A stretch of DNA of 46,365 nucleotides from Xylaria sp. FL1777 (GCA_022578965.1 MU400776.1:1-46365), one strand, 5' to 3'. Shown: positions 1-11,985, numbered from the stretch's first letter. Numbers and translations: made by a program. Notes: generated by a model not told the origin, from the letters alone.

Positions 1-3000
1 TTTTATATTGTTTTTTAAAAAGTTTATGCTTTTATAAAAAAAAGCATTTTTTATGTTTATTTAAATTAAGATTTTCTGCAATAAAATTTTTAGTTAAGCT
101 TTATATTTTAACTTATTGCTTTTTTTTTTTAAAATAAGCTATAGTATATTTAGTTTAATTCTTTAATTTAAGCTTTTGCTAAAGTTATTTAAAAGTAATA
201 GTATTATTTTTAGCATTAGTTTAAGCATTTTTGCTGCTTTAAAATATAATTTAGCTTTTGTTTAAGCAATTATTTAAATAAAAACACTAAAATACTTTAG
301 AACTTCTAATATAAAGTTCTTAAAAGTAACATTTGTTTTTTTATTTAAAAAGTCTTTAAACTTTTTAGCTTATATTTTTTTAAATTTTAAGCTTTTTTTT
401 ATAAGTCTTACTTTTTAAATTTTTTAAAGCTTTTAATAATTAAAGTTTTTTAGTTTTAGTAAAATATTTTACTTATAAAAATTATTATTTATTTATATAT
501 TTTTAGTATTAAGCTAAATAAAAAACTTATTATTATTTAAATAAATCTTTTTAATTATTTAACTTATAAAAAGCTTTTTTTTTTGTTTTTTAGGTTTTTT
601 TTTATTTTTTATTTAATAAAAAGCAGCTTTTTTAGTTAAAAGCTTATAACAATTAGCTTAAAACATATTTACATTAATTTTTTTACTTAATATATAGCTT
701 TATAAAACTTTAGTACTATTTACGTTATAAAAAATGCTTTATATAAAGTTTTAATTAGTTGTAATAAAGCTATTATTTAGCTTGCTATTTATTAAGTTAT
801 TTTTTTTAATATTGCAGGCTTTTGCTAGTTTTATTTTATAAAGCATATTAGTTTAATTATTAAACTTTTTATTTAAAAATTAGTTTAACTGCTTATTATT
901 TAGCTAATAAAATTTCTTTTTTTTTTAACTTTTTTGTTTGCTTTTTATTTTAGCATTTAAATCTTTATTATTTAAAATAAAATCTTTTTTTTACAGTTAA
1001 TAATAAGCCTTTTGCTTAAGTAGTTTATTATTGCTTAAAATAAAGTTATATATTTATTTTATTATAGCATTAAGAATTTCTTCTTTATTTTTGCTAATTT
1101 TTATAACTTTAAAAAGAATTTTTATGCATTTAAAGCTTATAAAAAATTTTAGCTTTTTTAAACACTATTTAAAGTTTTAATATATAATGTTTTCCTTTTT
1201 TAATTTGTAAGCAAAACTGCACTTATAAACATAATAATTATTTATGCTATATTTTTAACAAATAATCCTTTTTATTAAATAAAAATTATTTAATTTTACT
1301 TGTTATAAAAAATTAAACAATTGTTTTTTTTGTTTTTGTTTTTTAAAGTTATATTTACTTTTTTATAAATATTTAAAAGTTATAGCATTAATATTAAACA
1401 CTTGCTTCTTTAATAAGTTTATATTAATTTTATAATATTGTAGTGCTTATAATTCTTAATTAACTAGCTAAACATACTAATTTTATAGTTTTTTTAGCAT
1501 TTTTTTTAGTTTTTTTTTATAATTGCTGCGTTTTTTTGTTTTAACTTTAGCTACTATATTTACTTAATAATATTATTTATATTTTAGTTATAAGCAAAAT
1601 ATTAAGCTAATTTTATTTATTGCTTTTTAATAATAACTGTTTTAGTAGCTAATATAATTATATTAATAGCTAGCTTAATAGTATTAATAACAGTATATAA
1701 AAGCTTATTAAAATTATAATTATATAAATAATTAACCTTTTTTTATGCTTTATATACTTTTTTTGTTTTTTTAAAGTAAAAATCCAGCTTAAATTCTTTA
1801 TTAATTTAGTTGTTTAATGTTTTATAAAAGTTTTTATAAAACATTTTATTTAAATTATTATATAACTTCTTAAAAAACTTTATTATTTTATTAATAATAT
1901 TTTAATTTAGCTTTTTAAGCAAACTTTAAGTAAATTAAAAATTAAAGTAATAATTTTTTTATGCTTTAATATTTTTAGTATATATTTAATGCTAAAAAAA
2001 GTAAGTTTTAAAATTAATAAAATATATAGCTTTTAAGCAAGCTTTAAAATCTTATAATATAGTAATAGCAAATTTATTTTGCTTAAAGTTTTAAAGCTTA
2101 AACTTTTGTTTAAGTAATTTATAAGCTTTTGTTTAAAATAAACAATTTTTTAGTATTATTTTTATTATTTTTTTTATTTAAAAAGTATTGCAATAAATAA
2201 AAACCTATTTAATTTTATTAATGTTTTTAAAGCATTTTATACAAAAAAAAGCATTTAAATCGTTTAGCTATTTGCTTATTTTTAACTTATTAAATAGCAA
2301 ATGTTAATTTAATTTTAAGTTAAAAAGCATAAATAATAGCTTAATTTTAGTATTATACTTATTATTAAAATAGCTTAAGCTAAATAAAATTACTTTAATA
2401 CTTTTTAAAAACAATAAACTAATTATTTTTATTTTTTTTATTTATAAGTAGTTTTAATATTTTTTATATATTAATATAAAAAAATCTAACGATTTTTTAT
2501 AGCTAAATTACTTAATTAAGCTATAATTTTTAAACTTTTAAGCTATATAATAAATTAAAGTAAAATTTATATAAAAGTAATAAAAAAAGTAAGCTAAAAA
2601 AATAATAAAAGTAAACTAAATAAAAATATAAGTTTAAAAAAAAAAAAAAGTATAAAATGCTTAAAATTTTTAAATATTTTATATATTTAAGTTTTTTTGT
2701 GCTATTTTTTTAGACTTTTTTTTTAAAAAACTTAATAATTTTTTTTGTTTGCATTTATAAAAACTATTAGCTTATTTTTTATAGCCTTTTAAGTTTTTTT
2801 TTAAATGCTTTTATATCTTTGTTTTTTATGCGTTTTTATTTTTTTATATGCTTTATAGCGTTTAGTTTTTTTGTTTTTTAATTTAGCTTGCCTTGCTTTA
2901 CGCAAGTTTTATTAAGCAAGCTTTATTTTTTTATAGCTTTTTACTTATAAAAATAACATGCTTTTTTTTTTTTTTTAAAGCTTTTTTATTTAATAATAAG

Positions 3001-4052
3001 TGCTATAAAAAAGTAATAGCTACGTTTTGCATAAAGTTTTTAAGCAATAGCTAGCTTACATTTAAAAAACTTTGCTTTTTATTTTTTAATAAAAAACTAT
3101 ATTAGCTTAAAAAATAAAATATATTTTTAATTATTAATAGTTTTATATATTAATATATAAACTTAAATTTATTTAATATAAATAAGCGTTAGTTTTGCTT
3201 ACATTATAGCTTTTTTAAAAGTTTTAGCAACTTTTATTTTTTTTTAAGCTTATTTTTTGTTTTTTTTTACTTATATAAAAGCAATCGTGCTTTTTTTTTT
3301 GTAAAGCACTAGCTTTTTAGCAAAAATTTTCTTCTTTTAGCTCTTTAAGAATTTTTAACAAATAGTTTTCTAGCTATGCTATTTTAAAGATTATATTAAC
3401 ATTTTAACACTTAATTGTTGTTTTACTAAAAAAAATAAAAGCGCTTTGCAAGCTAAATTAAAAAAAACAGTTTAACATTTTTATATGTTTGTTTTAAGCT
3501 TTATTAATTAAAAGCTGCTAGTTTAAACGTTCGTGCTAATTATAATTAAACTGCTTGCGCTAAGCAAGCTTTGCTTATTATTAGCTAAAACAATTAAATA
3601 TAATATATTATATTCTGCTTATAAAAATTATAGCAATTAATAAATAAATAAATTAAACATATAAGTTAGTAATAATAAATCGCCTGTTTATTAGTTTTGT
3701 AATATTATTTATAGTAAGTAAAAAATTAGCTTTACTAAGAACACTAATAAAATAAAGCAATATAATTGCGCAAGATTTACTATAATACTTTAATTGCAAA
3801 AAAATAAGTTATAACTTACGCATTTAAGCAATTAAGCCATATATAAATTAAAAAATTAAACAATTAATTAAAAAGCTATCTAACAATACAAATAAAGCAA
3901 CTATAGTTAATTTTCATAATGTTAAGCGTAATAGTTAAATCTATACTTTAAAATTTAGTGCAATATTTATACTTTTATTTTTACTATATAACTTAGCTTA
4001 AACTTACTTTAACTAGCTTAGTTAGCTTATTTAGCTACTTTACTTTACTTTA
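1..4052 (-). mobile_element. LTR retrotransposon A, copy A1 (5' part, runs off window)
   Basis: This segment aligns along its whole length with 30496-34567, with small indels and almost only transition differences. It is therefore the 5' portion of a second copy of the element that is complete at 19589-34567. Orientation is minus: the right-hand LTR (3748-4052) is the 5' LTR and the internal region continues leftward beyond base 1. The plus strand is T-rich, as expected for a minus-coded, mutated element. All frames are broken by TAA/TAG. No pol domain was recognised in the visible part. It appears more heavily mutated than its partner near 34 kb. Confidence 0.85.
3748..4052 (-). repeat. 5' LTR of element A1
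   Basis: This 305-bp segment matches the two LTRs of A2 at 19589-19892 and 34264-34567. On the plus strand it runs from TAAAATAAAG to CTTTACTTTA; these ends are consistent with TG...CA after TGA-to-TAA and TCA-to-TTA changes. The match stops abruptly at 4052 and the flank differs in each copy, which defines the outer edge. Confidence 0.85.
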
Positions 4053-4277
4053 ATATATAATGTATTTAAGCTTTAATTTATAGCTAAATTAATAATAAAT
4101 TAATATTATTTTATTAGCTTAATAGCTTTGCTTTTTTTTTATAACTTAAGCGTTTTTTAAAGTTTTTAATTACTTTAAAAGCTATAATATTAATAATAAA
4201 TACTTACTAATTATATTTAGTTAACTAGCTTTTTTACTTAATAAAATAATATTTTTTTCTATTATAAGTTATTTTAC
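4053..4277. other. Short unassigned spacer between elements A1 and B
   Basis: These 225 bp of AT-rich DNA lie between the outer edge of A1 and the TSD of B. Nothing recognisable is seen. It is part of the older DNA into which B inserted and is contiguous in origin with 11991 onward. Confidence 0.5.
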
Positions 4278-4282
4278 TTACT
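4278..4282. repeat. Target-site duplication of element B (left, TTACT)
   Basis: TTACT directly precedes the LTR start at 4283, and the same five bases directly follow the LTR end at 11985 (11986-11990). A 5-bp duplication is typical of LTR element integration and fixes the boundaries of B. Confidence 0.85.
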
Positions 4283-4287
4283 TATAA

Positions 4288-4319
4288 CAAACTTATTATA
4301 CATTAATATAACAGGTTTG
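4288..4319. repeat. Palindrome at the U5 end of the B LTR
   Basis: Arms of 13 bases (CAAACTTATTATA and TATAACAGGTTTG) flank the 6-base loop CATTAA. The mismatches between arms are transitions, so the unmutated arms were probably perfect. The same structure occurs at 11496-11527 and 42767-42798. On the coding strand it lies at the U5 end of the LTR, next to the expected primer-binding site. Confidence 0.75.
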
Positions 4320-4566
4320 CTCTTAAGGTCTTAATTTGCAAGTAATAATAAAATCCTTAATAGTAGTCCGTTAAGGAAGTTTTTAAAGTACTTCTATCAC
4401 TATGCATTAATAGGGGTTTTAAAGAATTAAAAGTAATAAATATATTAGTGCTTAGCAGTCATAAAAAAATTAATAACTAAAGAACTAAAACTAAATAAGT
4501 AATTAAATATAAAAAGTATATAATTATATAAACAAAAAAAAAATAAAAAAAGTAGTAACTTTTTTT

Positions 4567-4670
4567 AAATTATTGCAAGTTTAATAAGCACTAAATTACT
4601 GTAAGCTTAATAAGCTTTAAATTACTGTAAGCTTAATAAGCTTTAAATTACTGTAAGCTTAATAAGCTAA
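4567..4670. repeat. Four tandem 26-bp repeats inside the B 3' LTR
   Basis: There are four head-to-tail units of 26 bp (starts 4567, 4593, 4619, 4645), each with the core AAATTACTGTAAGCTTAATAA and differing by a few transitions. The same four-unit array occurs in the other two LTRs of this family. Confidence 0.85.
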
Positions 4671-4777
4671 ATAAGTTATTACGTAATTTTAGCTTTAGCT
4701 AGCAAAAAAAAAAGTGCATAATATATATAAAAGCATTAAGCTGCTTTAAAAGCTATTTTTATGCTAATTTTGTAATA

Positions 4778-4797
4778 TTATTCCTTTTTTTTTAAAA
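4778..4797 (-). promoter_or_regulatory. Polypurine tract of element B
   Basis: Read on the minus strand, this is a run of A with GGA ending exactly at the start of the 3' LTR. That is the position and composition of the plus-strand DNA primer of LTR retrotransposons. It is one of the arguments for minus orientation. Confidence 0.65.
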
Positions 4798-5890
4798 TTG
4801 TTGTTTTAATAATTTTCCGTAAGTATTTTTTCTTCTTTTTTTTTTTATATGTTATAATATTAAAGCGCATTAAAAAAACTAACCGCTTATTTAAAACAGA
4901 GCAAAAACTTGTTTTTATTTCCTTTATTAATTTTATTAGTTACAAAGTTATACTTTGCTTTTGCTGCTTTAATTAATTACTAACGTATAAAATAATAAAT
5001 AATATATTTTATTGTTTTAAATGCGTATATATTAGTTGCTTTTGCAATAAATTAAAAGTTTTAGTTAACTTAATTAATAATATAATTTTTAAACACTATT
5101 GTTTTAAAAAAAAAAAAAAGCAAGCAAAACAACAGCTATTTTTAGTTTGAAAAAAATTAAAACGAGCTTAAAATAGCTTTAACTTTGTTTTAAGCAAATT
5201 AGCTTAGCTTTATATATAAAAACGTTTTTTAAAAGCAAAAAGTATTAAAATAGTTTAGCAAAAGCTTTAGTTTTTAAATAAACTAAACAAAATAAAACGC
5301 ATTAAAAAAAAACAAAAAGCGCTAGCAAAAAAGCAAAAACAACAAAAAAAGCAAGCTAAAGCAACGCAAGCTGCTTTATTTAAATTTAATTAAAATTCTT
5401 TAGGCGTTTTTTTTAAAGTTAACTTTCTTTTTTTAGTTTTAAGCAGTTAAAGTATTAGTAATAAAACTAACTTATAACTACTTTAGCAGTTTTTAAATGT
5501 TTTTTAAATTTTTAAGTATTATTAGCATATAAGTATTTTTTTTATTTAATAAAATATTTTAAGTTATTATTATTTTAACAAAAATTTAATATACTTTTAA
5601 CTTTATAAACGTTTTAATTTATTTTTATTTTTAATTATGTTTTAATAAATGTTTTAATAAGTGCTAGTTTTAGTAAAAAAATATAAAAAATAAAGTAAAT
5701 TTATATATTTTTTAGTAATAATAGTTTATAATTAGTAAGTAAAATAACTTTTTTAATTTTAAAAAAGCTAAATTTTTTAAATTTTAATTTATTGCTTAGT
5801 TGTTTTGTTTTAATTTAAAGAATATTAATGTTTGCATTTTGTTTTTATTATAGCAAATAAACTTTGTTTCTTTTTTTAAAAGTTAGTTCT
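4798..5890 (-). other. 3' internal part of element B, not resolved to domains
   Basis: This lies between the integrase core and the 3' LTR, where the C-terminal part of pol or a short untranslated region is expected. I could not recognise a chromodomain here. At about 5,100-5,400 the plus strand becomes A-rich with many GCAA and CAAC words, opposite to the rest of the element. Confidence 0.4.
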
Positions 5891-8430
5891 TTAGTTTGTT
5901 TTTTATTATAGTATATTAATATCCGTTGTTATAAAAATTAAAAACATAGTTATAATTTAACTTATAACGTTTTAATTTCTGTTATAATAGTTTTTGCTTA
6001 AAGTATTATAGTTAAAATAGCAAGTACTTTTATTAATGTTTTTTTTTGTTTTTTAATAGTTGTTTACTGTTTATAAATAGCTTTATATAAAAATATATTT
6101 ATATTTTCGTTTGTTAATATATTATATAAAATCTGTGCTATTAGTAATAGTTTTATTTAATTGTTTTATTAATAGTTAATATAATTTCATAAATATTGTT
6201 TTAATATTTAGTTTAGTTTTTTTGTTTGTTTATTTGTTTGTAGGTAGTAAGTAGTTAAAAACTTTAGTTTAATACTAATAAGTTTAAAAAAGCTAGTTTT
6301 AAACTTAAAAGTAAACAACTTATTTTAGTTTAAAATAATCTTTTTTAATAGCTTATGCTTATTTAAATATTAGCATATAAAAGCATATATAAGTTATTTA
6401 GCTATTATATTTTTTTTAAACAGTAAAAAATAAGCATACTTAATAAATCTATTAATAATAACTTATATTTTATTGTATTATATTTTTATAACTAAATTAA
6501 TTAATAAAAGTAATACTATAATAAAATCTTAAGCAATAATATGCTATGTTTATTTAAGTATTTATATAAGTTATAGCAGTTTATAAAGCTTATATTAAGC
6601 TGCTTTAGCTTTGTTATAAATATTGCATTTTTTTATAATAGATTTAATTATGTTCTATAGTTCTAAAAAATTATACTTTTTTTATAATTGTTTAATTATT
6701 TTTGTTGTTCTTTAGTGTTTATATAATAAGTATTCGTAAAATTCTTTAATAAACTTATTTCGTAAAAATTCCAGTAAATAAACCTTATGTTTATATATTA
6801 GCTTATTATTTTTTAATTTTTTATATTTTTATAGTTATGCTAACTTTTCTAAGTTATAAGCTTATTATAGCTATATATCTATAAAATCCTTAAGTATAAC
6901 TTTAATTTTTAAGCTTTTATTTTTTTAAAGATATAATACTTAAATATTTCTTTTTAAAACCTTAAATCTTTTTTAACTTTATTAGCTTAGTATGTTTGCT
7001 TAAATGTTTTTTTTTCTTTTAATATAACATATTTTAAAGTTAAATTTAAAAAAAAAAACTATTTAATTTTTATATCGTTTAATAATTTTTTGCATAGTTA
7101 TAAATTTTATTAAGTTTTAATAATTTAAATAAATCTTAATTAGCTTTATAGTTTTTATAAAAAACAGTTTTTATTTTTTAAGTGCTATAATAATTGCAAG
7201 CAGTTTTTTGTTATATATAAAGTATTATAATGCTACGTTTTATAATACTTTAAAATAATAAGCTATTAAGTGCTATTTTTTATTATTTTTTAGTTGTTTT
7301 AAAACTTCTATAATTATACTATTTAAAGCGTTTATTTTTAGCTTTTTCTTTTTTTATAAATTAAGTAGTTTAATTACAAAGTTAAAAGTAACTTTTAGTT
7401 TTAGTTCTTTAAAAGCTTTTTAAGCTTTCTTTAAAATTAAAAAGAATTTTTTTTTGTATTTTTTTTTTGTATACTTTATAAAATAAAATGCTATTTTTTT
7501 AAAGTTTTAAATCAGCATTTAAACATAGTTTAAAAATCCTAATGCTTATTATATATTTATAATAGTAGCTAGGTTAAATATTTTCTAATTTTGTACTATA
7601 TTAATTTTTAACTATTAAATTTATATTTGTTCTAAAGTAATTATAAATTTTAAAAAGTTGATTTTTTATATATGCTATATATATTTTTTTATATTAAATT
7701 GTAATTTTGCTTGTTTAAGTATTTTTAATACTTAAGTTATATGTTTTTTATGTTTTTTTAGTGTTTTAAAATAAATTAAGATATTATTTAAATAAATAAA
7801 CATAAATTTGTTTAAAAACTTCTATAAAATTATTATTATTATATATTAAAAGCTAGCTAATATATTTTGTAGTTCTTATAGCATAACTATATACTTATAT
7901 AGTTTATATACTGTTTATATAGCAGTTTTCTATTTTTTTCTTTTAGTTATTTTAATAGCATAATATTTATTTAAAATATTAACTGCTATAAATTATTCTG
8001 CTTAATTAATGTTTTTTTTTATAATTACTAGCAAAATAAAAAAATATTTATTTATAATAATAATTACGTTTAATAATTAGTAATTAACTATTATTTGCTA
8101 TACTAGTTTTTTTTTTTTATTAATTAGTTGTTTTTTATTTTTTATTTTAAGTACTAGCACTATAAAGTATTTAACAAATAACTAAAACTTTTTTAGAAAT
8201 CTTTTTGCTAAGTTTTTTTAAATGTATTTTTATAAAGCATTTGTTTTGTTTAAGCTTATATAGTATACTTAATAAAGCTTTAGTTAACATTTTTCCTTAA
8301 TAAAAATATAATAGTTTTATAAGCTATATTTAAAAAGTTTTTTTTTTTTCTTTTTTTAAATAGTTTATAAAATCTATAATATACTTTTAGTATTTTGTTT
8401 AAGATTTTTTTTGCGATTTTTCTGATTTTT
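5890..8430 (-). pseudogene. pol: Decayed pol of element B (RT, RNase H, integrase)
   Basis: This is the polyprotein of a Ty3/gypsy element, which copies element RNA into DNA and inserts it. By homology with copy C, the RT domain begins near 8,416 and reads leftward. The RT catalytic box at 7783-7794 reads YLNN, followed by ILIY, where the family has YxDD; both Asp codons have become Asn by G-to-A change. Just upstream, residues match the family's N-A-S-F block. The integrase zinc-binding domain is at 6601-6790 and ends IIKKCNIYNKAKA, with one zinc Cys changed to Tyr. The core follows, with A*DFI at about 6526-6536 retaining the first catalytic Asp, then VIINRFIKYAYF at about 6430-6465. RNase H is expected at about 6.9-7.4 kb but was not read in detail. 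Bounds are approximate. Many TAA/TAG stops are present. Confidence 0.88.
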
Positions 8431-9799
8431 TTGCTTTGTTTTTTATTTTTTTAATTAATAATTTTTACTTTTTATTAAATTAAAAAGTTACTAGTTTTTA
8501 GCTATAGTATTCTTAAAATAATGTTATAATTAAATATATTAATAATATTTAATATAATTTGTTTTTTATGTTTTTATATAAATATATTAAAAAGTTTGGT
8601 TTTTTTAAGTATATAACTATTATTATAGCTAAAAGTACTTTTATTAAATCTTTTAATCTTTTAAGATTTTTGCTTATATTTTTAAAGAATTTTATTTTAT
8701 TTTGTTATTTTAAATAAAATTATATTAGCTTATGCTTTTAAGTTAATTAAAGTGTTATACTTTTTTTTTTAATATATAAGTTTAACTTTAAATTGGTTTT
8801 GCTAGTTATTGCATTAAACTTTATGTAAGGCTTTAATTTTTTTAATTACTTGCTGCTTTTTTAGCAAGTATTCATTTTGTTTTTTAATTTTTCTTTGTTA
8901 AATATTTAAATGCTTATTTTACTTTGTATTTTAAATGCTATTATGTTTTATTTTGTTTTTGCTTTTAGTTAAGCTTTAAATTGCAGTTTTTAAGCTTTTT
9001 TGCTTTTAGCAACTATTTTTTAATATAATTATGCTTTAATTAGCTAATAATATTTATAGCAATTATTTTTACATTTTTTTAAAATAGTATTATAAGTGCA
9101 ATTAAAATTCTTTTTAAATATTATAAATTTTTATAAATCTTTATAATAAACTATAGTTATAACTAACCACTTTAATTTATAAAAGTTTTATATTTTTATT
9201 TTTACAATTTGTTTAAAAAACTAATTATTTTTTAGTTTATTAAGTAAATATTAATAGTAATAATATATTATATAGTAATTTTACAATATTTTGTTATATT
9301 TTAAATTTTTTAAGCGTAAAATATTATTATTATTTTTTATTATAGTTTTATTATAATAATAATTTTTAATAATTAGTTAAATTATTAGCTTTAGTTTTTA
9401 AAACATATTAGTTTTTGCGCTAATTATTAATGTTTTTTTGTTTTGTTACATTTAAAGCAGTTTAAGCTATAAAAATACTTTATTTATTTTTATTAGTTTT
9501 TTTTTTGTAGTATTTTTTATAGCTTTTAATCTTATTTATTTTTGCTTTAAAGTTTTATAAGTTTTATTTTTTTAGGTTTATTTAATAACTAAGTATTTTA
9601 ATAGTTTATAATTAGTTTAATAATTATACTATTTATAGTTATAGTTTTATTTTTTTAAATATAACTTTTTTTTAAGCTATATTTTAAGCTTTAATAGTTT
9701 AAAATCTTTATAATTTTATAAGTTTGCTAATTATATTAACTTATTACTTTTTATAGTTTGCTATTTTTAGTTAAATTATTTTTTTAAGTTATATATTAA

Positions 9800-10700
9800 A
9801 TAACTTTAATTGTTTATATAACAAATATATTTTTTTGCAATTTGTTTTAATAATTATAAAGCTTTTAAATAATATTTGCATATTTATTTATTTTAATTTA
9901 TATAAATAAAGCATTTAAATTTATTTAATATAGCATTTCTGTTTTAACTTAAAACAGCAACTTTATACTTTTGCTTTAAAAACGTATTTTTTAAATTGCT
10001 TTGTTGTTTTTTATTGTTTTAAACTTTTATAACTTATACTTTTTTTTTGAATTAAGAAATCTTTTTTTTTTTATAGCTTTTTTTTTTATTCTTTTTTTTA
10101 AATTAGCATTATTTTTAAAAGTGTTTTTTTTTTTTATAGTTATAATATTTAACTTTAAATATATTTTAGGATTATTATTTTTAAACTTTACTAATTTGCT
10201 TAAATTTCTGTTTAATATTCTTTTAAATATTCTTTTTTTTGTTTTTTTTAGTTCTTTTAGTTTTAAAGTACTAATTAAATAATTATTAATTAATTATAAT
10301 AGCTATATTAATATACGTATTAATCTTTGCTAGTTTATTTATTTTACATAATTTGTTTTAAACTTAAGTTTTAAGTTTACTATAAAATAAATAAAACAAT
10401 ACAAGCTTAAGTAATCTTAAAATTACTACTAATTGTTTAAATTTTATAGCATAATTTACTGCTGCTTTTATTTGTTTTAAGCAATAAAATGCTTTTTTTG
10501 CATGTTTTACTTTTTAAGTGTTTTTAAATAATGCTTTTATTTAATTTTTAAACTTAACATAATTTTTAAAAATTTTTTTTATTTTTAGCTTAAGGTTAAT
10601 TAACTTGTTAGCTTTTAAAAAATTCTTTAAAATAAATTAAAACTATTTTAGTACTTTTTTTAACAAAAATTATAAAATAATTATTATTTTTTAGTTCTTT
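9800..10700 (-). pseudogene. gag: Decayed gag of element B
   Basis: This is the nucleocapsid-type structural protein of the retrotransposon, placed by alignment with the better-read gag core of copy C (43663-44060). Plus and minus coordinates of the two copies sum to about 54,295. The frame lies on the minus strand; a 93-codon open frame on the plus strand at 10001-10282 is antisense and rich in Phe and Leu, as expected from a complement of A-rich coding DNA. The frame is interrupted by TAA. Outer limits are inferred. Confidence 0.7.
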
Positions 10701-11495
10701 TTTATAATAGTAATAAAGTACTATTTTAAATAAAGTTTAACATAAATTAAAAAAGCTTTTATATTTATAAATTTATTATAAAGCTTTAAAGCAGTAAGTT
10801 TAAAACTTTTAATGTTTAATATTTTTAATATTATAAATAATTCTAATAATAAAAGCAATAATAATAATAAAAAGTTAAGTTTTTTATTTTAAGTTATTAC
10901 TTTAGGTATAATAATAATAAAAGTAAGCATTAAGTTTATTAATAGTAATATTAACATTAGTTATAATATAATTACTTATTTAAAACTTTAATTTATTATT
11001 ATAGTAGTAAGTATTATTATTGCTTTAATTACTATAGCTAGTATTTATGCTAGTTTAAAAGTTATAACGCTTAGTATTTAAGCTGTTTTTTAAGTTAAAG
11101 CAATTAGTTTGCTTTGTAGCACTAGTATTAATGTTAGTTTTTTTTTATTATTGTTGCTTAACTTTTTTTTTTTTATTACTGCTTTTTTTTTAATAAAAAT
11201 AGCTAGTAAAAGTATTAAAGTTTGTTATTTTAGTATATTGCTAGTTTTAAAAGTCTTTAAAATCTTTAAACTTAATTTTTAACTTTTTGTTTTTAGTAGC
11301 ATAATTTAGATTTAGTTTTATTAATTATTAAGTAAAGCTTACTTACGTAATACTGTTTAGCATTCTTGTTTTTTAAATATTTTTTTAGTATACTTTTAAA
11401 AATCTATTTTATAAATCGTTTATTACTTAACTTTTTATACTAATATTTGTTTTTATATATTAAGTTCTATTAATTAAAAAGCTATTAAAGTATAA

Positions 11496-11527
11496 TAAAC
11501 TTATTATATATTAATATAACAGGTTTG
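11496..11527. repeat. Palindrome at the U5 end of the B 5' LTR
   Basis: This is the same 13+6+13 structure as at 4288-4319. It is adjacent to the internal border at 11490, where the primer-binding site of a minus-strand element should lie. Confidence 0.75.
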
Positions 11528-11774
11528 CTTTTAGGGTTTTAATTTGCAAGTAATAATAAAATCCTTAATAATAATCCGTTAAAGAAGTTTTTAAAGTATT
11601 TTTACTACTATGTATTAATAAAAGTCTTAAAAAATTAAAAGTAATAAATATATTAATGCTTAGCAGTTATAAAAAAATTAACAGCTAAAAAACTAAAACT
11701 AAGTAAATAATTAAATACAGGAAATGCATAATTATATAAACAAAAAAAAGGTAAAAAAAGTAATAATTCTTTTT

Positions 11775-11878
11775 AAATTACTGCAAGTCTAGTAAGCATT
11801 AAATTACTGTAAGCTTAGTAAGCTTTAAATTACTATAAGCCTAGTAAGCTTTAAATTACTGTAAGCCTAGTAAGCTAA
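11775..11878. repeat. Four tandem 26-bp repeats inside the B 5' LTR
   Basis: The units start at 11775, 11801, 11827 and 11853, with core AAATTACTGTAAGCCTAGTAA. In the coding direction they lie downstream of the TATA-like box, so they would be in the transcribed leader if transcription starts just after that box. Confidence 0.85.
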
Positions 11879-11929
11879 GTAAATCGTTATGTAACTTTAG
11901 CTCTAGCTAGCAAAAAAAAAAGTGCACAG

Positions 11930-11938
11930 TATATATAG
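11930..11938 (-). promoter_or_regulatory. TATA-like box in the B 5' LTR
   Basis: TATATATAG (plus strand) lies about 50 bases inside the LTR start as read on the minus strand. It is conserved in position in copy C at 42358-42365. Its promoter role is inferred from position only. Confidence 0.5.
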
Positions 11939-11985
11939 AGGCATTAAGCCGCTTTAAAAGCCACCCCTGTGCTAATTTCGTAACA

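Larger units (their letters stand above)
4283..4777 (-). repeat. 3' LTR of element B
   Basis: This 495-bp repeat is the same length as the LTR at 11491-11985. On the plus strand it runs from TATAACAAACTT to TTTTGTAATA, corresponding to TG...CA ends after transitions. It contains four tandem 26-bp units and a hairpin-like palindrome near its left edge. It is more mutated than its partner: in the last 45 bases nearly every C not preceded by G has become T. Confidence 0.92.
4283..11985 (-). mobile_element. Ty3/gypsy LTR retrotransposon B, full length but decayed
   Basis: The element is 7,703 bp, bounded by two 495-bp LTRs in direct orientation and by the TSD TTACT. Minus-strand coding is shown by gag (about 9.8-10.7 kb), RT (about 7.5-8.4 kb, with the catalytic box at 7783-7794) and integrase (about 6.0-6.8 kb), read leftward in the Ty3/gypsy order RT then integrase. 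A purine-rich tract on the minus strand touches the left LTR, where the plus-strand primer tract should be. Positions 7930-11985 align without large gaps to the second copy at 42310-46365 in inverted orientation. Every frame carries TAA/TAG stops, so the copy cannot produce its proteins as read. Confidence 0.93.
11491..11985 (-). repeat. 5' LTR of element B
   Basis: This 495-bp repeat is the partner of 4283-4777 and the least mutated LTR of the family. It ends GCTAATTTCGTAACA on the plus strand, immediately before the TSD TTACT. Read on the coding (minus) strand it begins TGTTACGAAATTAGC, with a TATA-like box about 50 bases in, then the 26-bp repeats, then the U5 palindrome. Confidence 0.92.

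Noticed and set aside
4567..4670. CRISPR-like array of 26-bp units
   Set aside because: The units are directly adjacent with no spacers, lie inside an LTR, and recur in all LTR copies of a eukaryotic retroelement.
10001..10282. 93-codon open frame on the plus strand rich in Phe, Leu and Ile
   Set aside because: It is antisense to the gag of element B, as shown by the gag frame in the inverted copy C. Its composition is that expected from the complement of A-rich coding DNA.
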